Assembly: GCA_036583965.1 (NCBI GenBank)
Contig: JAZBQD010000027.1
Span: 6,480,187-6,544,186, forward strand
DNA from: Prunella strophiata
Taxonomy: Eukaryota; Chordata; Aves; Passeriformes; Prunellidae
Length of the DNA: 64,000 nt
Reading direction: 5' to 3'
Part shown: in pieces, positions 24,401-39,400 of the stretch
Numbering within the stretch: position 1 is the stretch's first letter
Layout of the letters: the number at the start of each line of letters is the position of its first letter
Program-made: the position numbers and the translations under genes
Notes under the pieces: model-generated
Told to the model about the DNA's origin: nothing
Databases searched by the model: none
What the model saw: only the letters and a program-made list of their open reading frames with translations

Positions 24401-27400
24401 AGCATTTACATATCATTGATTGAGGATTTACTTATGATGTCAAATTCTAAAATATTACTAAAATTTCAAAGAAAAATGCTGTCAAAAAGCAAAGTATCAT
24501 ATAAAAAATCAGAGCATTAATGCCATCACTTAACAGCAGATAGAACCATTCTGTTTTGTATGTCCAAGTCTCTTGCTAGATCTGGTCAGAGCAATGACTG
24601 TGCTCTGATCTGTTTTCTTTTGTCAGTTCTTGAACTTCTTCATTGGGTGTAGGCAGGGTACCTCAATTGGAGGATTGGTGCCCAAAATACAGATTCCCTT
24701 GCCTCTTGTGCTGTACAGTGAGTGCAGAATGCAGAATCATTCAGCTGAGGTAAAAAGGTTGTAATGGTTTATATCACCTATCAGCAAATGCTTTTGGAAG
24801 TTGGGGTTTGGAGTAGGGGGAAAAATGTTCTAGTAAGAGTGGCCTCCTCTTCCCAGAATTTAGTTTACTTTTACCACTAATTAATTCTCAGATTAAGTGT
24901 ATTCTCTTAGCACTGGTGGCAACAATGAAAAAGAAGGAAAAAAAAAATCTGTCTTGTCTTTAATGGGACCTACAGTTTGACCCTGATTTTTTTTCCCTTT
25001 TAATGTAGCTATTTTATTTGGAAAATTGTAGTGAACTATAACATTTGTAGGAAAATTAAACAGCTGCAAACACTGAGGCCAAAATTTTAGAGATGTGCCT
25101 TGTATTCAAAGTCAGTCTTCTCAAAATGCTTATGTGGACCTAAAGAGAAATAGAAATAAGCTCCATCTTACTGCCAGTGAGAGGTTTCCTTTAAATACTT
25201 TCACCTTGTAAAATTTATCATTACCTTAATGGCTGAAATACAATTTTTGGGCAAGATATATTTTGGTCCAAGTAATTTGGGGTAACCTTCATCCCCCTTT
25301 GCTGGAGGAAATAATTGTGGGAGGCACAGACATCTCTGGCTGTGTGTTCACATCAACCCCATCCCACACAGGAGGGTGGGCACCAGTGCTGGCATCAGTG
25401 TCCCATCAGATGTGCCATCAATTCCTCCTCCTGTGGCTTTCTCGTGGGCACTGTCCAAGCTTTACAGCTGTCAGACCACGTGGGATTTTGATGTAGGAGC
25501 TCCAAGGACTGGAGCAGTTGACCAGTGCATTTCTGTGTAAGCAGAAGTAATGTTCCTAATTTTGTTATTTTTCTGAAGAAAAAGTGAACAATTAGCCATG
25601 CACTGCATTTGCTAACACTTTCAAACTCAGTTTTTCCTCATTTTTTCTTTTTTTTTAGCCAGTTTAATTTTCAGCCTCTTTTTTCACTCTGTTTGTCAAT
25701 GAATATGTACTGAGAATTTGCTTGTTAACAACATTAAGCTTGTGTTGCTTAGAAATCCCAAAAGTAGAGGTGTCAAAATTGTTAATTCAAAAATTAAAGC
25801 TTCTAATTTTTAGGCACTTCATTTAAATTTGTTTGAAGAGTATTTTTTCCTTTCCAAAATACTTCCTGCTCTCACAAGTGGAAAACTTTTCCTATGAGTG
25901 GATGCTTTTTATTAGCAAGCTGTATTTTGAGTTGTACTGAAGTGTGGGGATCATGCATAACTGGAGAGACTGAGGGTTTGATCAGACTGGCCTGTTTATT
26001 CTATGTTTACATCAATTACAGAATGAAAACATGAGTCATGTTATCAGTTAGCATCTACAGATTTTCAGATAGAGTCAAAATTAGCTATAACAGAACCTTG
26101 TGTGAGTCTGTATGGAACCCAGAGCCATTCACATATGCAGTAATTAATGTTTTCAGAGCAATTAAATATGTCATTTGCCTCCAGTATTTGCTGAAAACAA
26201 ATAAAAAATCAGAATCTAAAAAAGCACAGCAGGATATTTTAGTTGCTACTGAACATTTGCCAATAGAAAATATGGTTATAGGGATGCAAAACTTACTAAC
26301 AATCCAATTAGAATTACCTTTGAAAATAATGCAACTTTTCAGGACTCCTTTTTTTATTTTTTTCCCCTGTTTTGAAGGACTGTTAAGTATTTAAAAAATT
26401 GTTAGGCCCTTTGTCGAAAATCTCGTGAAAGTGCAGAAAACTACATGAGCATGCTTTGCCTTGTTCTATTTGCCATCAGTTCTTAATGTGCATCATAGCT
26501 TGATATTTGGTCTGGCCATCAATATGCTGACAAGCCTATTATTAATGGCATTAGGAGTGCTAAATACACCCAATGTTTGTGAAGATAATGGGACTCTCTC
26601 CATTTTGAAAATACTTAACATTAGATGAGCTTTAAAGGCTGCAGTCACCTTATTAAGGAAGGAGTTCAGGAATGGCCTTTGGTCATTCTCAGCATGTTTC
26701 CTTGCATTTAAGAGTGAAAAGAGAGATGATAATGTTGTGCCTGGACTTGTCCATGCAGAGTTTAGGGTACCCTGGGGTTTCTGCATCTAACTGTAAAACA
26801 AGCTATAACATGCTTATCCCTGATTTTCCTGTTTTTCTTTCAACCATTTCAGGGCCCTGCAGGAGTCATTAAATCAAAACTTCATGCTGATTGTCACCCA
26901 TCGAGAAGTCCAGCGGGAGTACAACCTCAACTTCTCAGGAAGCAGTACCATTCAGGAGGTGAGTGCTGTTTCACAGCTGAAGAATAAATGTAGCTCATTA
27001 TAGCTAATGCCAGCTCTCTTAAAGGGGGTTTGCATAGTCTTGATGGATATTTCTGTATTTTATTGGTCTTTTTTATTTTAATCAACTGGATCATCAAGAT
27101 TTGATTTAAAAATTCAGTTAGAAAAAGGTGTTCTATTAAATTATACAGAAAGGATGTTTCTTTTTGTATTGTAGTAGCAAAATATACGAAACAACATTTA
27201 TTGAGTTATTCAAATTGCATTTTACTTGAATCCCTTGAAGCTCCCTCTGTCTTCCCTTGATTTAACCAGCTCCATCTCCATGTTGTAGGCACCTCAGGCA
27301 CTGTGCTGGTTGCTGTTGGGGTGCTGTCATTCTTACTGGCCTGGTGGCCAAATGGTTTTGTGTGTAATGGACACTGCTGCCGTTCTGTGGAACGGCCAGC

Positions 27401-30400
27401 AAGGGGTGATATTGGAGAGAACTTCAGCAGAATTAAGTCCTAAAGGAACAAATATCTCTGATGTGACTCTGGACTCTCTGAATTCAGAATAAGCAGTCCC
27501 TTGCATATTTCTAAAACTCCTTTCCTAGCCCAGAGGTTGTTGTCTAGTAGCTCCATGGTGTATCTAATGCCAGATGTTGTGGATGTTATTTTCCATATAA
27601 CCCACTGCCTTCTGGAAACTTGACAAACAACCTAGAAATGTGAATCTTCAGAATTCACATTACAAAATATTAAGATTAAATGTTTGCTTTTCAAATTAAA
27701 TGTATGTTTGCTATTATTGGTCTGACACTTCTCTCAGTTTTTTAGGGTTGAACAGAATTTATTGAAGTTTTTCATGTCGCATGCTGACATGGTAGACAGA
27801 ATTAATTTAAGTTTTGTAAAATTAGCTATGGGAGTAGTATCTCGTACAACAATGAAAAATGATCACTAACTGTTTTCATTGTGAATCCTGTTATTCTTAA
27901 GATCTAAATTCTGATCTTTCCCCCATGTGAAAGCCTGTTTTCTATTTCTTATGTTTAGATCTACTATAGTAAGTTCTGTTTTGCTTTTTGTGGTAATACA
28001 AATACACATACTTGAATCAGTTTGACTTTTGAGGGGCTGAGCTTTGACTCTAAAATTATAAAAAATTTGAACATTTATGGAAATAAGTCATCCAAATATG
28101 TGGTTTTAATTTTAAATGGTGAGATCCTAAAAGAAAACACATACATATATATTGTCTGTTTGTTTTTTATCAATACTGTATCATTTACTTCTTTGTTGGT
28201 GGGTCTTACCTGGCTTAAAGGATCCAGAAAGCTGTGACAGGGGGATCTAGGTTGCCTTTCCATGCACTGAAGTTTTCTTCTTTGTTGGTAATGGCAGGTT
28301 ACAGGCATCAGGTTGCCATATGAAATCAACATAATTTAAAAGTTAATCATGATTTTCCCCTTAAACAACCAAAATAAAATACCCCATCACCACATAACCA
28401 GCATGAGCAGAAAACCTTCCTTTGCCTTTCTTGTATCTGAGTGTCACACCCAACAGAGTGTATAAAATTGTGAAGGGGCTAAAATGAAAGGAGCTCTCTG
28501 GCCCTTGTTGTGCAGCTGATGCTGAACAGGTGAACGTGTCCGTCTGTGCAAAGGCTCCTGGAAATCCCTGGGGATTTCACTGAGGTAAAAGGGTTGCTGA
28601 ACATTTGTCTAATTATAGAAAACAAGCACTGTTTTGAATGTTAACTCCCTGATGGCTTCTTAATTTAATTTTTTTTTTCTTTTAGAGTAATCATTGTAAC
28701 AAATCTAGGCAGTCCTTGTGGTTTGGAGGAATCGGTGGTATCGTTCCTCGTCTCCTTTGTCTCTATCCTCTCCAGGGACTGTTAGATTTTTTTTTTCCTC
28801 TTCACTCTCTTGTTCACACTTTAACAAATTAATAGTTTACTTTCCTCCTGGTGTATTTTTGTAACGGTGGAGAAGCTCAGTGCAGTTGCCAACCACAAGA
28901 GGGCAGGAAGGACTATTCAATTATTACCTAAAAATGCCGCTCAGTGTTTTCAAATTAGCTTCTGGTATATTAACAAAAAGGACTATAATGGCCAAGTTAT
29001 TGTTTGATTTACAGATAATTGGCATATTGCAGGGAGGAGACTTAATTTCACCCTTTTAAATTAAACAGGGAGATTTAAAAAGACATAAAATATTCATTAA
29101 TGTTCAGTGATTATAAAGCAGTGGCATATATTTATTCTACCTTTATTACTGTTTCGATGGGAAAATACAGCAAATATTTCAGAAATCGACTTGGCCATAC
29201 TGACAAGTTGAAATGTTTAAGCAGTGTTAATGCAATCTACTCACACTCCATATCCTATGCAGAAAGATTCAAAATGACTACATCAATTATTAAAAGAAAT
29301 ATTTAAGATTCTAGAAATGTTCTACTTCTTGCCACAGTTGGGTGCAACTGTCTCTCAAGGGCTACTGGTGCAGTGTGTTGTTATTAGTACTGTGAATTTT
29401 AAGGAATAGATATTTTTTTCCAAGGGTCTCAAAAGCCCCCCAAACTCGCACCAAAAACTCAACCCCACCACCCTTTCAGAAGGCAGAAATATTTTGCATT
29501 GCATTAAAATGCAAAATCCAGTGAGCTCACAACTGTGCTTTCCTAAACTACTATTGCTGCAGTTCTCTGGTTTTTTTATTGTTTAGGATAATGCATGTTT
29601 AATAGTAAATGATATTTGGATGAATTGTTTTTTCAAAGAAATCACGGTGTTTAATGGGAAACCACGTGACAAAAAATTATCTGAGAGAAGCCTGATGCCG
29701 TAGTGCTCATGTCTGCTTCCAAAATTGATTGTGTATTACTTTACTAGTTGGATTTTGGAGGGATACTTGAAAAAGCCTTTGTTTTATTTTTAATATTCTT
29801 TATCAGAATAGCTAACTCTTTACATATTAAGATCTGTTTTCTAATCTTAAAAAAATATAAGTTACATTCAATTATATTGTTTTGTGATCATGAAATTATA
29901 CAGAATCTTTGGAAATGAAATAAAAAAATAAATGGAACTGGTCTAAAATTCTGTATATTTGATTTTAATTTTTTTTTGAGTCGTGCAGGGGAGTAGTTAA
30001 CTTAGAAAGTTAATAATAACACAGTAGTCTAAGTTGCAAGTTAATCTGTGTCACAGGTTTCTGACATCCATTTGTTCTTGTAAAATTGCAGTATTAAATT
30101 AATTCTGGGCAGATACTGTTCTGGGAAATATCATGGTTACTTTTTTTCCATGATCTGCATTTTAAATTGGAAATTGGTAGGTTTTGTGCCAGTTAGGAGA
30201 CTGTTAATGAATACATTTCCAGTGTATTACATGGTTAAATGAAGGCAATTTGACAAATTGAACTCCTAATACAAGACTAAAAGGAGTTTTCGGTCTGAAG
30301 ACTTGTTCTTTATTCTGCTACAATAATTTATAGAGGCTGTTTGAAATTGGAGAGATTTTTTAACTTCAGGTTTGAGAAGCTCTGTGCTAAATTATTACAA

Positions 30401-33400
30401 GGCATTGCCACACTCAATTTATTTTCTATCTATACTTACCAACTTGTTCTCATTTAGAAATGAACATTTCTACTACTTTTCATTTTTGCAAGTTGTAGTT
30501 TTATTATTTGACAGAAATGAAGGAAAGCCTTTTTCAGAAAGGGGAATATTTAAAAGTGTGTTAAAAGCAAGTTTGTATTCTGATCCTGGAACAGACAAAC
30601 TAATTTCTGAAATACTTAATGGGCTTGAGTTCTTGTCACAATAATGTGCTCTACACTTTTTGTTTTAATCAGTGACACCGAAAAAAAAATCAAACATTTT
30701 TAACAAACTGGATTGCTCCATTAAAAACAAGGATTTTACATTTGTCTATTTTACTCTTTTGATACAGACTTTAAAGCCTTTTTGTGATTCCTGCGTGCAG
30801 GATTGCAAAAATATCCAGTGTACACAAGCTGTGGCTGCTAAAGGGTGGATGAGTTAAATATGCAGAACCTTCTGTCTCCTCACAGATTGGTGATCTTATT
30901 TTGTAACTGCTGGAAATTCCAGTCAAGAATACTATGTAGAGCAAGTACTGGGCACTAGAATTCTTGGTAAAACATAAAGTCTGTGCAAACAATGCAGAGA
31001 AGATGGGTCTTTAAATACTGGCTGCCTCTGCATAGCTGCCTCTGCTTTTTATTCCGTTCCTTTAGCCAATAACTTAAGCAGGGGCTGCCTGCTCAGCATC
31101 CCTGTCACCTGTGCTAGGTAATATATTTGTTCTCTGCTCCCCACAGACTCACTGGCTAAGGTGGAATATGGAAAGCAATGTATCCAATAGCCCTCCAGGC
31201 AGGAGGAGGAACTATTTGTGCACACAACTGCCTGGGCTGAGATAAACTGTAAATTCTGTGTTGACAGACCCTAATCAAATCCTTTGTGATAAATTTCTTT
31301 AAACTTTTTTCACGAGTGGATGAATGTTGAACAAGATGCAAAATCATCATGATGACCATGCAGGCAGAAGCCTCATTTAAAAGGCCTAAATAAATTTAAT
31401 ATATAAATATAGGTAAGCTGAGAAATTACCTGCAGCAGTCAGAAAAATAATCTGGCTGAAGATCTTGTACCTTTTTCAGATCTGTTTTTTGGTGTCTGAA
31501 CAAAATATTTTCAAGACAGTTGTTGCTGAGTGAGATCATTCAAAGTGAACGTCAGACACTGATGTGGATACATGAAATGCATGTATAAATAATGTTACTC
31601 TTTTTAATGCTGTAGCTAAATAATTACAATAAAACACATTTTCCAGAAATAGACATACCCAAATATGGTAAATATATTAATAATTTCAGAAACAGCTGTT
31701 TTGTGTTTTGACATTTTGTACTTGCTTTAAAATTATTGAAAACTACTGTTGTAATAAAAATCAGTAACAAGCACTTTTTGGATTTAATAGGAAGTGCACA
31801 AATGTTCTATTGTTCAAATACTCCTAGTATCAGAGAAGCTATTAAAATACATTGCTATACTCATTATACTCGAGAGCTGCATGTTTTTTGTGAAATGTGA
31901 AATGTGTTTGCTTTTTAAAGAAATCCATCATCTTAAAATTATACTCAATTTATAGCAAGTTGTAACAGCACTCTACATAATTTAAACATCACTGTGATAG
32001 CCTCAGTGTTCTGCCGTGGTAAATGAGGACGTGCTAGCAAGCCAGGCTTTGACTTTTTCAGTGAGGAGAGAAAAATCTATTTTTAAAAAGCTAAATCAAC
32101 ATCTCGATTTGTTTTTTGCCTTTGTATTATAGAAAAGCAACACATTCCAAAGGTAAAATATATTTTAGAAACTGAACGAAATCCTGATAAACTTTTTGTA
32201 AGTGGTCATGTGTTGGGAATTAGATGAAGAGGAAGTTCCTTGGGAAATAAAGAAGAAATACCTTTTAGGCACCTGTTCAACAGTGATAACTTTATTAGGC
32301 ACTTAAAATATCTTAATACCTGACTGAAGAGATCTGTTTCGAAGATACTCCATTGAAAAATATATATAACTACTTTTCTTTTTCTGCAACAGAAACAGCA
32401 ATAAGAGATAAAGAAAGGGCACTACTTCTCACTTAATTATGAAACCTAATATATTCCTGACAGAATATGTTTCATAACCTGTAATTTGATTTTGGTGGGT
32501 TTCGACATGCATATCATTAAAGAAACGATCTTCAGTTATTAAAAACTAGTAAACATGGACATTTTTATATGCAAGAAAAGGCAGAGAGTAAATAATTGCA
32601 CTGGTGACCAATACTGTAATAATCCTGTTTTACAATATGCACTTGACAGGTTGTAATAGTGCTAATTGAAGAGACTAATTCACACTTGCTTCATTCTATT
32701 CAAAGGCAAAATCAGCAGCTTGTTTTGCTTTTGACCAGATGGTCCTGATGAACACCTACTGTGCACTTTAAGTGCTTTACTAGAATTACAAAGGCTGGGG
32801 GCTGCATCCGACTCAAAATGATTTGAGAAGAGAAAAAAACCTCACTGCTCAATGGATTTGGTGCAACTAAATTAATTCTAGTGGACCCATTACACATTGA
32901 GCCCCCTTTTCAAAGTGCTGAGCCTCCTCGTTTGTTCTGTAGCAATGAGAAAGTGAAAGGCAGATTACTGCAAACAGAAATAAAAAAAAAGTGCTGTGAA
33001 AAGGAGAAAAGAGGCCTTGAAGCCTTTTCATATCATTTGGGTTTTTCAAGTGCGTTATTTTTGGGGAGGGTGGATGTATGAAAAGCCAATTGGAGTTTTT
33101 TTTGTTTTAAAGTGCGCTATTTAAGTACTATGAATATAAAAGCAAGAGCAACAGTTGACTGAGTTTACTGTGGTAAAGCTTTGTGTCCAAGGATGAATCA
33201 AATTCATTATAGTCAATGCTTTGTATTTTCATATGAATGTAGGGTTAGTTTCACAAGACTGTGTCTGTTTAGGATAATTATAATTTAATATTTTCCTTTC
33301 ATAAAGTTATCACTGTAGTTTATCTAAAATTTGCTGAAAGCAAGGTTTTTTCCCTTGCATAAATTTAGAAGCACCCAGAGAGTTTAAAACTCCAAAGGAG

Positions 33401-36400
33401 GCTGTTTGATTTGCAAGGGAAGGCGAGGCAGGTTCCAATAGCACAGATTATTATAACTAATTAGAAGTCACACATCTGTTAACGTTCAGTTTGTCAGCAC
33501 TCAGTTTAGTGTGTGTGTGTTTATATCTCTTCTTCATTTCTCTTCTCTGTCTCTATTGCCCTCCATCCCTAAGTGTAAGTTGGGTTGGAGAGAAACTCTC
33601 AAAGGATAAGGATCAATTTATTTGAATTTGAAAATAATGAGGAGTCATTGTTATAATTTTGGTTATGGGTTTGGCTCTGTAAATGCTCAGTCATGTGAGT
33701 TGTCCTTATTTTAGAAGTAATCATGTCGAATTGAATGGCTTTGCTCATGTAATTTAAGGATGCTAAGGATTTTGGGGATCAAGACCTAATTTAAAACCTT
33801 GAATTTTTTAAAAACTGCAATTAAAACCTTTGCTTGCTATTCTGATTTTGAATATTTGCTGTGTTTTACTTTCAGGTTGGTGAATTTTTATGCAAGGCTT
33901 CTATCATAATGCTAGCTATTAAAAAGGTGTTAGCATGAAATGACAAGAAAACCTAAGCAGCTTTATGAACATATTAAACAGCTCTGTCCCCAGCTCTTGT
34001 GCTATTTAGAGTGGGAAAGCAGCACTCTGTAGCTAAATAGCACAGTGCTGTTATCTGTGTGAATTATATTTAGTTGAATAACAAATGAAAAATTCAAGTT
34101 AGCATTTTTTTGCAATTAAAAAAAAATTAATTTACAGCTTGTAAATTAAAGTGGTTTAGAACATGGTTTAACCTTTCTATCCTGTGTTAACTATAATATG
34201 ATCACTTCTATTATTGCATGATATACACTTATATTAAAAAAAACACATTCGTTGAATTGCTGATTTGTTTTCAAACAATGAAATTTGTATTTGTGCAAAT
34301 TATAGTAGGCACAGTGTTCTCTCATGTTTTCTCATCAAACAACCCAATTATACTTATAAATAGTGAGGTGCTAATGAACTGTTGTTCGGGAAAAGTTGAT
34401 TTTTTTTTTTTTTTTTAACTTGGGTAAGAAAGGAAACACTTCACAATTTTAGAGTGCTTGCTTGGTGAGAAAATATTTGAAAATATTTTACTTATGTAAA
34501 TGATGTTGGTGCTATCACTTTTAAATACACAACAGAAGCTAATCTAAAATCCCCATCAGTTCATATGGAGCGTAACTACATGCTTGACATTGTAAATTGC
34601 TCACTTAATTGGGAGCTGAGGATTTACTTATATTCATTAAGTTACAGAAGTTGTTTTCTAAGAGCTAATATTTCAGCTTGAAGTTTATCACTGCATTCAC
34701 TGAATAGAAAGAGGTAATTTTTTGGATAGTTGTGGTGATAAGGATATTTAAAGTAGTGGTTGTGTAGTTACAACACCAAAATGGTCAAAAGGATCTTGAT
34801 TGCAGTGTAATGATGGTGCTGAATTACGTGTCTTTGTAATTACTATGCAAAGAAAACACTCAGTTGCTGTTCCAACTGTGAATTAATAATGTTTGTCCCA
34901 TCCATAACATCTCAGTGACACGGGCACCATCTCTGTAGTAAACCTGTTTCTTAGGGTTTTTCAGTTATATCTGTGTAAAGCATGAATTTGAAAAGTTATC
35001 CTTTTGGTTTTGTACCAGGAATCAGTGGGCATAAACTGGAGAGCCTTGCACTCATTTAAAGGATAAAATGGCCTCATAATCACCCACAAGAAATCCCTGT
35101 TACTGTTTTTAAAAAGGGTTATAGCAGCTCTCAGCAAATATTTGCAATAAGTGGCAAAATTTATGCCTTGCTTTGTGGTAGTTGCGTGACCAGACAGTGG
35201 GGCATAGGATTGTTTTAAGGTTTTTACAGCTGCAGGGAAAAAGCATCTGTTCCTAGAAAAGCCTTCATTGTTTAATTTTGACACTGACTTTTCCATGCTG
35301 CTTGTACCAGTCTCTGGATTAGGTGCCACTAAGATAAAATTTGTTTTAAGTTGCTCCCAAATGCAGCTGTCACTATACACAGCCTTGTAGCTTAGGCAAA
35401 GGAGACATAATCAAAACAAGCATTTTTGTACAAGGTCATTTGGCAGACTGGGAAAGCTCAGAGCAGGAATTTTGACAATATTGTATCTTGTGAGTAGCTT
35501 GGCTATTAGCTTTTGTGTTTGTTTAATAATTCTGGTGATCACTAATGTGTATGACTGTCTCAGAAATAATGAAAGGATTTTTTTAACTGCACTGCTTTTC
35601 ATGTACTTTAAATTTATTTTGACTGAGCAGTTTCTGTGGTATTCAGTTACATACATGCCATGTATGTTTATTTGTATCTCTGTAATCTCTACAGTGAAAT
35701 GGAATGATTTACAAAAAGCAGGGAAAATTGACATTTTTGAAAGTGCTTCCTTTTCTTTCCTTCAAAGTTTCCAGTGAATTGAAAATGAAAGAGCACTTCA
35801 TTTTATGTATCCCAGAGTTGTGTTAATTTCTACCCAGCTGGTCTCAACTGATTGATACAAAGCCAAATTTGACTGCCTGCATTACAAAGTCTGTAATTTG
35901 CTAATGAATTATGATAATAATCTTTCATCACACATGAAAGAAATAGACAAACAATTTACTAACTATATAGTTTGATCACAATTTTTGGGTTTGTACCAAG
36001 CCTCAAATCTACTTTTATTTTTCCCTGCCTAGATTAGCAGACCAAATTGAACTTACTCCTACCTTGTTTTGACAGCAGTGATACTGGAAGTTATAGGGTG
36101 ATGATGGTGGACAGAGGAAATGATACAAACTTGTAGTGTAAATATCCATATTTAATGTATAGACAACTCAAACTGCCCAGTTTCCAACTAGAGGAGCATC
36201 ACAGTAGGCATGGCACAAGAAATTATTTGAGACTGCATCCACTGTTGTGGGGACATAGAAATAAATAAAAATAGGGTACAGATGTTTCTCAAGTTCAACC
36301 TCCTCCAGGTATGGTAGGAGGCAAACTAATTAAAACACAGCCAGACAAAGCCATAAGGACAAACTGGGCTTAAAAAGGATGGAAAGGAAAACCAGATCTT

Positions 36401-39400
36401 CCAGAAGAGGAGCAGCTGCCACAAGATCTGTCAGCTTGAGTGAAGTTTGGGGCTACCTGCACTGTCAGGTCAGCAGAGTTGATTTTGTACGTGCTAAGGA
36501 CCCTCTGAGGACAATGTGCACAGGACATGAGCACACCATAAGTGTCTTCCTGTATGAAATTTGCCCATTTTTGATCAGATCATCAATCTTCTGACCAAAG
36601 ATTTGTTCCCAGTTCTGTAGAACTTACTCCTGAAAAAAAAAAAAAAAAAAAGATAATTTTTCTTCTTCTTTTGTGCTCAGTAGGGTTTAAGTAGGCAATG
36701 CTTTGATGTCCACCTCTAGGAAAACAATCAACCAAACAAAAAACCCCACAAGACCTGGCATGTATGTCCAGTATTGCCATTTTTATGTGGATGAAACTAT
36801 TGGCTTCAGTGGTTTCTGGCTTGATGGGCTTCTCCTCACACCATGAGTGACCCAAACACAAACCCAGCTGGTTTCTCACCCCAAAACCACACCTGTATGA
36901 CTGCCCCAAACAAAGTCACACTGAGATTCCTGGTGCTACTGTGATGTAAAGTATTGTTTGACTGGTAAAATTATTTAAAAACCAAAGAAACAGGTAGTAA
37001 AGTAGGACAACCAGCAGTGTCAAGAAGATGCCATCCAAAGCAGAGCCTGGTTATATGGCCCTATGAAAAGATGAGGAAAAGTGCTTTGGGGTGGGTGCTG
37101 CCTGGAAAGGGGGTTGAGCTATGACCCAAGGCTTTTTGTTGTTGCTGTATTGTGTTTTTTGTTCTTATCATATTTAGGGAACTAGAACTTTATGAATAAC
37201 CAGGAATGTATTCATGAGTCACTTCTTACTGCATCAGGTTAAAAAGAAAAAGGCTTAGGTTTGGTTAGAAGGCAGCATTTTCTTGGTCAAACTTTCTGAT
37301 TAATGGAGGGTGCAGAAAAGTGGGGAGGGAGGTGTAAACAACAGAGATTTGGTGTACCAAGACCTTAACTCTCACCACTCCTTTGTCCCCAGGAAGGTGA
37401 TTCTATCTAGTAGCTGTTATCTGGCATGTCTAATGCCCAGTAGGTGTCTTGGGAATCATGATGTATGTTGGAAGTACAGACTAGCTATTGGAAATATAAT
37501 ATAATATTGGAAACAAATAACCAATTAAAGAAAAAAAGAGAAAGAGGAGTAGAAAGAACAAGGAGTTTTTGCTATTTTTCCACAGTTTCTATATATATAA
37601 AAAAGAAATCTTCCTACAAATATGTACTAATAAACCAGCAATAAGGTCTGTCTGTCTGGTATCACATGGCAGAGCTGTGCATACCTTACTCCAACCCCAA
37701 CAACCCAAGCAGTGACTTAATTTCAGTTATTTTCACAGCATCAGGGTACTCCAAATATCTCTGCAATTTCTTTTAGGAGAAACAGAAAGGTTTTATATTG
37801 GTCTTATTTCACTCATTTTTGATGACAAGCTACATTTTTACTGAACTTGGCAACTGTAACACAGTGATTCTTATTTAGGAAACATTGTGAGCTGTGTTTG
37901 TGTCCTGTTATTAATTTCTCTGTAACTGTAACCTGAATTTCAGTTCAACATCTCCCCTCTGTGTCTTGCATAAACTTCTGTTTGCACTTACTCACAAAGT
38001 TCCTCTTTTAAGGCAAGAAGGACTCATTCCTGAATAATTCAAAAGTGGGGAGTGTAAGAAGTGCTTGGATTAATCTGCAGAGGGTTTTGTGTGTTGACAA
38101 TTTCACCTATAACTAACAGTCTCTTTCACCCACTCTGCTTAAAAGGTCTTGGCTCTTTTTTATTCTTTGCATTGACCTTGGGCTGGCAGAGAAAAGACCA
38201 GACTGCAGCTGAGAGCTCTGACCACAGGGCAGCCTAGGCCAGGACTAAGGCAAACAAAATGGAGAAGCTCTGATACTTCACAAAAAGCAACAACAGAAGA
38301 GTGGAAGAGGATTGTACCACTTTTTTTTTTTTTTGTAGTACAAAGCAATACAGTGAAACTTCTCACCCTGACACAGGAGGTAAACTGCCAAGTCAGGCAG
38401 GTCCACATTAATTTTTCAAGGATAGCTCTTGTGAGGCCAGTGGAAAATATGTAAATTCTCTGTATAATTCTTTGAGGTTTAGGTGTGACATGAAAGTTTC
38501 TTTTTTGGTGAGCTAAGAGCAATAGACTGAGATGAAACTCCTCCTTAAATCTTCCCACAGACCCAGTTGCAGTTCACAGCTGTGGCTGCATTAGCACAGA
38601 GGACAGTGCAATAAGAGGTCTGCAGAGAAAACCTATTTATGAAAAAGATCTCTGATAGTTATCTATATTGGCATTTTATCAGTGTCTAGCTGGTCCTGTT
38701 GATTGAATGTTTCTTATTAATTAAAATCTCAGAATTGTGCATGTTCTCTTTTACTTTGGTCTTTGGTTTGCCTGCTCAGACTGTTTCATCCTCCAAGCTG
38801 AAGTGTGCAGTAAGTTGGGCAGGTGGGAGGCTGAAAATTAGGAGTGTGTGTTTGAAGTGAAACACCAATACAATTCCATTTTACAAGGGCTGGATCTTCC
38901 TCAGTCCCTTGGTGCAAATCAGTATTTTCAAATCCTGCAGCATTGGGAAGCCTCCATTGCAGGAGAAACAGTGTCATTTAAAAAATAGTTTTGTAGACAG
39001 AGGTGGTAGAATTCTTCTTGAATGGGAACAAATAAATGGAAGATTGAGTGGGAAGTGCATGTGCTGGGTGTTTTCAACTCACTGCAGAGGTAGCCATGCA
39101 AAGAAACACCATGAGCAGTAAGGCAAGCTTTTTAAATACCCAAAAAGATACAGTTTTCCCCTTAGAGAACTACATTAGCACTGTGTTTTGTTAATTTTCT
39201 TTCTTAAGATCAGTTTGAAGTGAGGGAGGAACAATAAAACTTGGAGATTACATGTTTATTCTGCAGACTAAGTGCAAACTGTTTGAAGTAGAGGATAATT
39301 TTAGCACAGTCTGAAATAAGCATCTGTTGTCTCACGACATCGGTATCAGATGAGAACTGAAAATCAATTTCAGTTCTCATTTTGTGTCTTTTACCTTGTG

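Larger units (their letters stand above)
19118..26852 (+). other. FAF1: FAF1 intron 6
   Basis: A 7735-bp GT-AG intron. It holds a minus-strand CR1 3' end (19687-20309), a minus-strand solo LTR (20335-20971) and a CTCF-like motif (21093-21106). From about 21300 to the acceptor it is repeat-poor. The block 23810-24330, rich in TAAT and TTAATTA-like words, looks like a possible conserved noncoding element but cannot be proven by eye. Confidence 0.9.

Noticed and set aside
26038..26394. 118-codon frame upstream of exon 7
   Set aside because: No similarity to FAF1 or any family, AT-driven composition, and no splice sites that would join it in frame.
36280..36651. Possible processed pseudogene ending in A19
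   Set aside because: No coding frame or recognisable source gene, and no flanking duplication could be identified.
38160..38558. 132-codon minus-strand frame
   Set aside because: No domain, includes a lysine run from a poly-T stretch, and has no splice or promoter context.
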